Shown: one piece after another, positions 20,894-28,854 of the stretch
Layout of the letters: the number at the start of each line of letters is the position of its first letter
Numbering within the stretch: the stretch's first letter is position 1
From: Saccharomycopsis fibuligera x Saccharomycopsis cf. fibuligera
Taxonomy: Eukaryota > Ascomycota > Saccharomycetes > Ascoideales > Saccharomycopsidaceae
DNA length: 64,000 nucleotides
NCBI GenBank assembly: GCA_001936135.1
Contig: CP012819.1
Coordinates: 310,001-374,000 of the forward strand
Direction: 5' to 3'
Notes under the pieces: generated by a model
Databases searched by the model: none
Told to the model about the DNA's origin: nothing
What the model saw: the letters and a program-made list of their open reading frames with translations, nothing else
Position numbers and translations under genes: made by a program

Positions 20894-22495
20894 ATGATTA
20901 ACCTCCAAGATTACGACATCTCCACCGCCACGGGATTTGTGCCCAGCCAGTTTCCGCTAACGGAGCTTCCAAACCCATACTACAAACCCTGGGAAACCCT
21001 CGCTGCCAACTTGCCAGCCCTCATCCTCAACCGAACCATCCGCGACCTAATCGACCAAAACTTGCCGTTATTGTCCACAGAGAAACTCGCCACAAAGCAG
21101 GAATATCAAAGGGCGTATGTGGTGCTTAGTTTTTTAACGCATGCTTACGTGTGGGGGTACAATGATCAGCCTTGTAAGGTGTTGCCCCAACAATTGGCAA
21201 TTCCGTATAAGCAAGTGGCACTGTGGTTGGATATGCCTCCGGTGGCTACCTATGCCGCGGTGGTATTGTGGAATTTCAAAAGAGCATTGCCCTTGTCTTT
21301 GGACTTGGGTACCGCCAGTGGCGCTAGTGCTGAGAGCGCCAGCGACGCAGTGGCCAGCACACCGCTCAACAACCTTGCCACTATCAACACGTTCACGGGC
21401 TCCATTGACGAAAGCTGGTTCTACTTGGTAAGCTGTCACTTTGAAATCAAGGGCGCCAAATCTCTTGAAGTTGGGCTCGAAGCGCTAGCTGCCGCTGTCA
21501 GCAATAAGCCAACCTTGGTCATTTCCTACTTGCAGCAACTAGCCGAGCATCTTGACGCTCTTGGAACGCTCTTGATGCTGATGGAAGACATGTGTGATCC
21601 CCATGTGTTCTATTTCCGTATCAGACCGTTTTTAGCTGGATGGAAAAACATGAAGGACTTTGGACTTGACGCGGACGGGCTCTGTTATGACGATGGATCC
21701 TCAGAATCGTTGCTTCATCCGATAAGTTATTCTGGCGGCTCCAACGCGCAGTCCTCGTTGATCCAGTACTTTGACACTTTGCTCGGCGTGGTCCACCATC
21801 CTACCGGACACCGGCCCCACAAGGTCACCAACACGGTGTCGAACTCATCGAAGTCGTCCACTTTGAAGCCAACGCAGTCGACAATCAACAGCTCAGAGAA
21901 CAATTTCATGGAGCAAATGAAACTATACATGCCTTCGCCACATCGCAGGTTCCTATCTGACTTGGCCCAAGAGTCCTCGGTTTTGAAGAAATTTGTCCAG
22001 TTAAACAGCAGAGAGTATCCTGAATTGATGTTGGCCTATGACGCGTGTTTGGCGATGTTGAAGGCGTTCAGAGATAAGCATATTCAGATTGTCACCAGGT
22101 ACATTATTTTGCCCCCAAGAAGCGCCAACCTGTCATCTAACAAGACTCTCCGTGCTGGCCTCGCGAACGCAACTGCCGCTGGCCCAGCCAAGGCTGCTTC
22201 CAGCAAAGAGCCGAGGGGCACCGGGGGCACGGCTCTCTTGCCATTCTTGAAGCAGTGCAGGGACGAGACTGGTGATCCGGCTGCCGGATCTTGGGGCAGA
22301 CGGATCTTGTCTGGCGGGATTTTGAACTTGAGGTATACCGCTGGTGGGGACTTGAAACTGGAGCGGCCGCAAGGTCCAAGCGCTAGACCAAGCGCCAGCG
22401 ATTTGAAAAAAAGGGGACGTCAGGGTCAGGAGAATGGACAGCAGGGGGCAATCATTGATGGCGACGCCGACGCCGATACTTCTGGGCATTGGTAA
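20894..22495 (+). CDS. BNA2: BNA2 indoleamine/tryptophan 2,3-dioxygenase
   Basis: Haem dioxygenase of the IDO family; it opens the indole ring of tryptophan to N-formylkynurenine, the first step of de novo NAD synthesis. Blocks include ATGFVPSQFPLTELPNPYY at the start, PPVATYAAVVLWNF near 115-128, MCDPHVFYFRIRPFLAGWKN near 234-253, YSGGSNAQSSLIQYFDTLLGV near 278-298 and ACLAMLKAFRDKHIQIVTRYI near 384-404, where His396 is the proximal haem ligand by family alignment. GTGGTALLPFLKQCRDET follows near 438-455. The protein is 533 residues; the C-terminal tail beyond about 475 is Gly/Arg-rich and not conserved. Codon use is GC-rich, yet CTG stays rare while CTC, CTA and TTG are used. Confidence 0.95.
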   Translation: MINLQDYDISTATGFVPSQFPLTELPNPYYKPWETLAANLPALILNRTIRDLIDQNLPLLSTEKLATKQEYQRAYVVLSFLTHAYVWGYNDQPCKVLPQQLAIPYKQVALWLDMPPVATYAAVVLWNFKRALPLSLDLGTASGASAESASDAVASTPLNNLATINTFTGSIDESWFYLVSCHFEIKGAKSLEVGLEALAAAVSNKPTLVISYLQQLAEHLDALGTLLMLMEDMCDPHVFYFRIRPFLAGWKNMKDFGLDADGLCYDDGSSESLLHPISYSGGSNAQSSLIQYFDTLLGVVHHPTGHRPHKVTNTVSNSSKSSTLKPTQSTINSSENNFMEQMKLYMPSPHRRFLSDLAQESSVLKKFVQLNSREYPELMLAYDACLAMLKAFRDKHIQIVTRYIILPPRSANLSSNKTLRAGLANATAAGPAKAASSKEPRGTGGTALLPFLKQCRDETGDPAAGSWGRRILSGGILNLRYTAGGDLKLERPQGPSARPSASDLKKRGRQGQENGQQGAIIDGDADADTSGHW

Positions 22496-23636
22496 TCGGG
22501 TACCGGATAAACTTGTTTTGTTATTATCGACAGCGGATAGGATGTTTTCAGCTCAGTTCTCACTTGTTTCACACGGCGCATATATACTTTACGGCTTATG
22601 GTTCTCTTACTTTCTTACTTAGCTGTGCTTTGATTTGTTTTGTTTTGTTTTGTCTTTACCTTTTTTTTTTTTTTCTTTTTTTTTTTTTTTGTTTGTTTCT
22701 TGTTCTGCCTTTTAGTTCTGCAAGCTATATAGCCCTTTTTTCAAGTTTCTTTGGTATTTTTATGTTTCTTAAGCTTTACCGGCACTTTTTGTTTCCGTGT
22801 GCTCCAAACTCAGGCGTTTTTGTTTTTGTTCTGCTTTTTGTTTTTGTTTTTGTTTTTCTGTTGTGCTGTAGAAAATGTCAACGACCTCTTTGTTTTCTTG
22901 TGTGGTTCTTGAGTTTCGAAGCAGCATGATTACAGCAGCTGGCGCCACAAGGAAAGAGGGATTGAAGCACAGTGCCGCGGTCACGTTGTAATGTTCGAAG
23001 GCTGTTTGCCAGTGCATGCAAGTTTCTTCAGTACGGGTGTCTCCCCAAAAGGTAAGCGCATGTTGCCATTGGAATTTCAGACCAGCCTTCGTCGACACTG
23101 CGCGCTCATTTTGTCCCGTAGGCCATAAACCCACGGCAGCAAAGGTAGCCTGCGCTGGCACGAATGAGGCGAAAAGTAGAGACAGAAAGGAAAAAAAAGC
23201 GACAAGGGCTTCTACCAGAATATGCCGTTTTCCTTTTTTTTATCATGTTGTTCTCTTTTTTTTACGATGACCATGTTCCCCAACACTTCAAAGCACATGC
23301 GCGCCACTTCCCTTGCGACCCTGTGGCGGTTGCTGGATGTTGCGCTGTTGTCACCACGCTACAGAAAGTTCCTCCAAATTCTCCGCAAGACTGGTTGCAG
23401 TCGTAGAGCTCCAGGGCCGATATGCGTTATGGTGACAAGGCTGCCGTCACCATCCTCCCGCTGTATCTGGGTAATCGTCTGATGCGGCTTTCTCCGTTCT
23501 TTCGTCTGCTCTACATGTATACATCCAAAGGGCAGGCGGCCAACATCGAAGACAAGGCAGACTTTTAGACGTCTGGCGCTGGCATCGATCGCCTCTCGAT
23601 ACAGATACTATGATTACAGCCGCGCGTTCAAGAGAG

Positions 23637-23677
<41 letters not shown>
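23637..23677. repeat. A41 homopolymer
   Basis: Uninterrupted run of 41 adenines inside the GC-rich block, equal in length to the one behind EAF6. Confidence 0.95.
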
Positions 23678-23681
<4 letters not shown>

Positions 23682-23804
23682 GTCCAGCAAGATGCTCTTC
23701 GCGAGCGGTGACAGAGTTGAAGTACCTTTTCAAACTTCTCTTTTGGCGTTTACAACAGTCGTAGCCAGTCTTGCTGCGGGCCCAAAAGCGCCGCCGACGA
23801 TGAC

Positions 23805-24179
23805 ATGAGTTGCACAATGGCCAGCATTCTTGGCTTGGCTTCCTCCAAAGAACCCCATCGGCTCTCGAGGCGACACAAGCGTAAGAACGCAACAATGCCC
23901 GGCACCGTTCGGAAAAACCATCACGAGCGGTATTGCCACTGCCCATGGATGGAAAGCGCCTGTAAGTGTGAGTATCAGGAGGATTCGGATTTCTACTGTG
24001 CCAAGTGTGGCCACTTAAGCGCCGTCGTAATCGTTTGCGCCGTCGTAATCGTTTACGCCTTGTGCGGTGTCTACTTTTTCTTTTTTTTGTTTTTTTTGTG
24101 TTTCGACGAGCGACAGCGCGGCGGCGGATGGTTGGAATTGGAAGGGAGTCGCGACGTTGATCCTCTTTGGGATGGTTGA
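23805..24179 (+). CDS. Possible small Cys-rich single-pass membrane protein
   Basis: A 124-residue frame with ATG, not recognised. Residues 16-43 are very basic and His-rich. A cysteine cluster follows, YCHCPW at 43-48, CKC at 53-55 and CAKCGH at 65-70, in a zinc-ribbon-like spacing (C44, C46, C53, C55, C65, C68). A hydrophobic stretch at 72-100 could be one membrane helix; it contains an in-frame 18-bp duplication giving AVVIVC and AVVIVY. The tail is charged and ends DVDPLWDG. It has no CTG codon despite the GC-rich setting. No TATA box was found. Chance frames are longer in GC-rich DNA, so the call is tentative. Confidence 0.3.
   Translation: MSCTMASILGLASSKEPHRLSRRHKRKNATMPGTVRKNHHERYCHCPWMESACKCEYQEDSDFYCAKCGHLSAVVIVCAVVIVYALCGVYFFFFLFFLCFDERQRGGGWLELEGSRDVDPLWDG
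24021..24056. repeat. 18-bp direct duplication
   Basis: GCCGTCGTAATCGTTTGC at 24021-24038 repeats at 24039-24056 with one change. It falls in frame in the possible membrane protein above. Confidence 0.95.
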
Positions 24180-24450
24180 GCCAGCTGGCACAGGCAGCAG
24201 AATGCAACCACAAACACGAATGCAAACATAGCAACGAAAGCATAGCTATGTTGTGTCGATTGGGATCCCCTGTGCAAATTAAGAGTGTGCAAAAGAGCTG
24301 CAAACCTGTCGATCTTGCAGCAACAATCGCAGCTGGAACATAGCAGTTGATCTCAACCCTTGTCCGTTTTGTGGTCTAGGCCGGGTCCGCGAAAACATTA
24401 TCAACAGGATGCTAATGCACAAATCAATCTCCCTCAGCGCTGCCAGATGC

Positions 24451-24468
24451 GACTCGATCGATCGAGTC
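24451..24468. other. 18-bp perfect palindrome
   Basis: GACTCGATCGATCGAGTC equals its reverse complement and has no central spacer. It sits in the GC-rich block. A protein-binding site is possible; nothing else identifies it. Confidence 0.6.
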
Positions 24469-24861
24469 TCGCGCCGGCCGCAAGATAACACTCAACGTCG
24501 GTAGTCTCCGTCTTGTGTCGCTGAGCGGTTGAGTCTTTTGTCTGTCGAGGCGGCGACACTGGGTCGGAGCATGCGGCTCCAAGCGCCCAGCGCCCAGCGA
24601 CAACTGTCGCCTGCGAATTCCAGGAGAGCCATTATCCACTGATATTGGCGGCAACGCCGATTCCAACCGATATCAATTGAACAAGACGCAACACCAGCAG
24701 TGGCAGCAGCAACTATGCGTTCTTCGCTACATATACTGTAGCATGCCGCGTAGCAGTAGCAGTGGCAACAGAGGCACCGCCGGCAGCAGCGACGTCATAG
24801 ACACACAACCAGGCTCTGATCATCGCTGTCCGAGGCAGGCGCAGACAGCCTGGCAAACAGC

Positions 24862-24891
24862 TAGACAGACAGGCAGGCAGGCAGGCAGGCA
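24862..24891. repeat. CAGA/CAGG tetranucleotide repeat
   Basis: Two CAGA-type units followed by about five GCAG-type units. Confidence 0.9.
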
Positions 24892-25757
24892 TAGCTGTAA
24901 CATTCCCACCAACCGCACAAATCCAAGGCTGCGCCAAGGTGTTGTCATTGGGCGATAGCAGCTAGGTAATGGCAGCTAGCTGCTAGCAGTCAATCAGACA
25001 CCAATTTGTAAGCGCAAATTGCAAACTGGAAGCCGCAATCAAACATGCGCCCAATGCGTTGGCGTCTCGAGATACCTGAAATATCTTGGGGCCGGGCATA
25101 TATGCCTTGTAGCACTTTGTGCTGCCTGCCGTCAAACGTCAAGTCATATCAAACTTCAGAAAGGAGTACGCCTAGCCGGTGCAAAACTTTTCCCAGCGCG
25201 CTTTCGCCAGGTATTTCCGAGAATAAAACTACACAAGAACAATAAAAAGAAAAGGAAAAAAAAAAAAAAAAGAAAAAAAAAGGAAAAAAAAAAAGAAATA
25301 AAGTGAAAAAAGAAATGAAAAGGAGTTCCCGGGGCGGCCAGCTGGAAAGGGTGATATGCATCCAAAGGTGCTAAACTGCGGTGTTAATAAAAAAGTACAG
25401 TTTATTGTTTTGTATTATTTCACGGGTATGACGTCTCTTTTGCCTTTGAAGCAGGCCCCCTATAGTGTAAGTTTATAGTTATGCCTTAGAGTGGCTCTAG
25501 CACTGCACAGTGCGCAGAAAGATTATATCACCGTTTCGAAGACAATAGATTGTCTTGTCACAATATTATATCATCGTGCTTGCGGAACACGCATGTCAAT
25601 GTTACTTAATGTTGGTTAATGCAGAGGGTAACGCGCCTCTCGGAGGAAATTTTCCGCCACGCCCCGGAAAAGAAACGCTGTTTACGCACGTGAGGCTCGG
25701 AGAAGCCCAAACCCAGGCTCTGGCCAACAATAATGATAGCCTTGGGCAGGAGAGGCG

Positions 25758-25794
<37 letters not shown>
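25758..25794. repeat. A37 homopolymer upstream of GPD
   Basis: Run of 37 adenines about 80 bases before the GPD TATA box, likely nucleosome-excluding. Confidence 0.95.
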
Positions 25795-25796
<2 letters not shown>

Positions 25797-25874
25797 AAAC
25801 AGGAAAAAAAAAATAAAACAAAAAAAGGCACATCTGACTCAAGAAAAAAAATAAAAAGGTTGAGAAAAAATCAT

Positions 25875-25884
25875 TATATATAAA
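25875..25884 (+). promoter_or_regulatory. TATA box of GPD
   Basis: TATATATAAA, 38 bases before the first in-frame ATG (25922) and 215 before the second (26099). Stress-element-like CCCCT occurs at 25457-25461 and 25895-25899, and CACGTG at 25687-25692. Confidence 0.65.
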
Positions 25885-25921
25885 GAAGGTCTGGCCCCTC
25901 AGTATCGGCAGCTCATTTTGA

Positions 25922-27262
25922 ATGTTCAACGGAATTATCATATCTAGATCTGTAACCTCATCGTCTATACTACTAGTCAATTCGTCCTTTCGGTTCAATT
26001 CTAGTTCTCTATTATCTTGCTCTCTTTCCTTTCGTCAACACAACTTGTTTTCTACTTCTTCTCTCTTTAGATCAACAACAAGCCACAAACACCACAACAT
26101 GTCCGGTGCTGCTCAACGTCTTTCTCAAATCAGCGGTATCTTGAACCCAGGTACCACTTCTGAAAACACTACCTTGATTGTTCCAGAGAAGCCATTCAAG
26201 ATCAGTGTCATTGGCTCTGGTAACTGGGGTACTACTATTGCCAAAGTTATTGCTGAATCTACTGGCGAAAACCCAGAACTTTTCCAAAAGGATGTTCATA
26301 TGTGGGTGTTCCAAGAAAAAATTGACGGCAGAAACTTGACCGACATCATCAATACTGAACATGAAAACGTGAAGTACTTGCCAGATGTTAAGTTGCCAGA
26401 AAACGTCATTGCTGAACCAGACATTACCAAAACCGTTGAAGGTTCTGACTTGATTGTCTTCAACATTCCTCACCAGTTCTTGGGTAACGTGTGCAGACAA
26501 TTGAAAGGCCATGTTCCAACTACTGCCAGAGCCGTTTCTTGTTTGAAGGGCCTCGATGTCACTCCTCAAGGTTGCAAATTGTTGTCTTCCTACATCACCG
26601 AAAACTTGGGCATATACTGTGGCGCTTTATCCGGTGCTAACTTGGCCCCAGAGGTTGCTAGACAAAAATGGTCTGAAACCACCGTTGCTTACAATGAACC
26701 AGCTGACTTCAGAGGCCAAGGTAAGGACATCGACAAGGCCATTCTCAAGAAAGTTTTCCACAGACCATACTTCCACGTCAGAGTTGTTGGTGATGTGCCA
26801 GGCGTTTCTTTGGCTGGCGCTTTGAAGAATGTTGTTGCCATGGCTGCCGGTTTCGTGGAAGGCTTAGGTTGGGGTGACAACGCCAAGTCTGCCATCATGA
26901 GAATTGGCTTGGTTGAAATCATCAAATTTGCTCAAAAATACTTCCCCGAATCCGACCCAAAGACTTTCACCGAAGAATCCGCTGGTGTTGCCGACTTGAT
27001 CACCACCTGTTCTGGCGGTAGAAATGTTAGAGTTGGCAAGTACATGGCTGAAACAGGTAAGGATGCCGCTGAAGCTGAAAAAGTTTTGTTGAACGGTCAA
27101 TCTTCTCAAGGTATTGTTACTACAAAGGAAGTGCACGACTTGTTGGCTAATGACAATGCTACTCAAGATTTCCCATTGTTTGAAGCTACTTACCAAATCA
27201 TCTACAATGGCTTGCCAATGGCTAAGTTGCCATCTTTGTTGGAAGCTGCTGGCGACAACTAA
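25922..27262 (+). CDS. GPD2: NAD-dependent glycerol-3-phosphate dehydrogenase, two candidate starts
   Basis: Reduces dihydroxyacetone phosphate to glycerol 3-phosphate for glycerol production, redox balance and lipid synthesis. The Rossmann motif VIGSGNWGTTIAKVI lies near residue 95-109 of the long form. SCLKGLD near 202, the catalytic-lysine block SLAGALKNVVAMAAGFVEGLGWGDNAKSAI near 298-327 and GGRNVRVGKYM near 368 are all present. From 26099 the enzyme has 387 residues, the usual length. The in-frame ATG at 25922 adds 59 residues rich in Ser, Phe and Arg and free of acidic residues, resembling a mitochondrial presequence. Codon use is strongly biased with no CTG seen, a sign of high expression. 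GPD1 versus GPD2 cannot be settled from sequence alone. Confidence 0.93.
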   Translation: MFNGIIISRSVTSSSILLVNSSFRFNSSSLLSCSLSFRQHNLFSTSSLFRSTTSHKHHNMSGAAQRLSQISGILNPGTTSENTTLIVPEKPFKISVIGSGNWGTTIAKVIAESTGENPELFQKDVHMWVFQEKIDGRNLTDIINTEHENVKYLPDVKLPENVIAEPDITKTVEGSDLIVFNIPHQFLGNVCRQLKGHVPTTARAVSCLKGLDVTPQGCKLLSSYITENLGIYCGALSGANLAPEVARQKWSETTVAYNEPADFRGQGKDIDKAILKKVFHRPYFHVRVVGDVPGVSLAGALKNVVAMAAGFVEGLGWGDNAKSAIMRIGLVEIIKFAQKYFPESDPKTFTEESAGVADLITTCSGGRNVRVGKYMAETGKDAAEAEKVLLNGQSSQGIVTTKEVHDLLANDNATQDFPLFEATYQIIYNGLPMAKLPSLLEAAGDN

Positions 27263-28750
27263 GCTTTTCGTTTCAAAAAACTTTTTCTGAATTTTTGCTC
27301 TTACACCTTTTTTTCGTCTTTTTTTCTTTGCATTCTAGCATTTTGATAGAAAAGGAATTTACAACTGGAAGATATTGAGTTCTGTCCTGAGTCGTTGTCA
27401 CTGAGTGATAATACTCTCAACGGGGCAATATCTTTCAAATCTTCATTTCCAATAGATCATCATCCTTATCATATTCAATATTACTTGTTTTTTGTTTGTG
27501 TTTTTTATACATCACCTTCTTTTTATTATTTTATCACGTGTTTTGGTTAGACAATGTTGTCTTTTGATTTATTCTGACATGTCTAGTATACAGTCAGTTA
27601 TTTATTATCTACTTGAGGTTACAAAAAAATGGTTGTGCTTTGTTTTCAATACAAGTTATTCTGCTTTTTGGCTGTGTTTGTTTTAATGTTTTTTTGTTTG
27701 TTTTTCTGTAGCCCAACATTCAGTTCTCAAAGTAGCATGCAATAGTCTCCAGATCGATACTCTGAGCGCCGGCGAAATATGGTGAAATTTTTCTCATCCC
27801 TACTTACTGTATACCAAATAGCAAGGTTCATGTTAGCGATCGACCTGAATCCCGGCGACGGCTTCAATAGATACTGGAAGTCGGCCCAATGGGAAATACG
27901 CTGTGAAGGAAACCACTCCTTTTTCTCCGTATACAGACAAAACAGCACCTAGCAAGGCGATTGCTAATTTAGCCGCCAAAACTTAATACAAATCAACTTT
28001 TCAGGGAAGACCGGAATCGGAATATAATTAAGGATCTGCTAGTGCAATACAGTACGTACGCCTTTTTGTCGCTGGTGCGTTCAGTGAATATTTCAAATGC
28101 AAACTGCCAGACCAATTTGCCCATCAACTATAATTAAGACGATGTTCCCTTATGTCCGAATGGGATTTGAAATCTCCTTTTGTGCTAATAGGTGCATTTT
28201 AGGGTGGGACCGACCCAATGCAAATTTGTACTTAGTCAAAGTAATTGGTCGTGTGACATTTAAATACGACGGAATGCTAAACACCGATGAGATGAGATGA
28301 GGCAAGATGAGAGCGCCAACCTGGGCCAGCCCCGGCCAACGTTAGAAGCATTAGATATCCTGTAGCAGTCCAATACGAGCACCCCACGTCTATCTGCGTT
28401 TCTACTTTAACGCACAACGGATGCTAGGAATTGGCTCATTGACTGATGAAATGGCAATAAATTAAACTGACACACAAAGGCAGACTGTAGATGAAGATTA
28501 ACTTCCGCTCCTCATGGACTAACTATATTCTAAAACCGAAAAAGGCTATTGCTTGTTCGTTATGCAGCTGAAATGACTAAGTGAGTGAACTTTTGAAGAA
28601 AATATTAAAATGAAAAATCAAAACTACAAGTGCTGTTTCCACGCTTATACACTGTTTCAAAATGCAGCCTGTAGCTTAACGTTGTTATTTCCAAAAATCC
28701 TGCGCAGGAGCCACGAATGCTAAAAGCAAGATATAACAGATATTATATAC

Positions 28751-28783
<33 letters not shown>

Positions 28784-28854
28784 TGTATATGTTTACGCTA
28801 AATAAGTCTGGCGTCTTTGAACATGTATAGCATTGTGCATTATTAGCAAGAACA
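27263..28854. other. Convergent intergenic region GPD / PAC2
   Basis: 1.6 kb between two 3' ends, which need only terminators, so the length is unusual. It has three overlapping GATGA units near 28285 and a (GTAT)8 array. No tRNA, snRNA or gene was recognised. Confidence 0.6.
28757..28788. repeat. (GTAT)8 microsatellite
   Basis: Eight perfect tetranucleotide units about 70 bases beyond the PAC2 stop codon. Confidence 0.95.

Larger units (their letters stand above)
22496..25921. other. 3.4-kb GC-rich block without recognised genes
   Basis: The longest gene-free stretch here, between the BNA2 stop and the GPD start. Its centre, about 22.9-25.2 kb, is GC-rich: 72% in 24541-24600 and 50-58% in two other 60-base rows counted, unlike the AT-rich intergenic DNA elsewhere. 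It holds T-rich and A-rich tracts (22660-22690, A41 at 23637-23677, A-rich 25253-25303, A37 at 25758-25794), an 18-bp palindrome, a CAGG-type repeat and two protein-like reading frames. No tRNA, rRNA or long inverted repeat was recognised. The right end includes the GPD promoter. Confidence 0.65.

Noticed and set aside
23614-24303. 229-codon minus-strand frame, Arg-rich, ending in poly-Phe
   Set aside because: It runs through the A41 tract and is antisense to the better Cys-rich frame; Arg-richness comes from GC-rich DNA.
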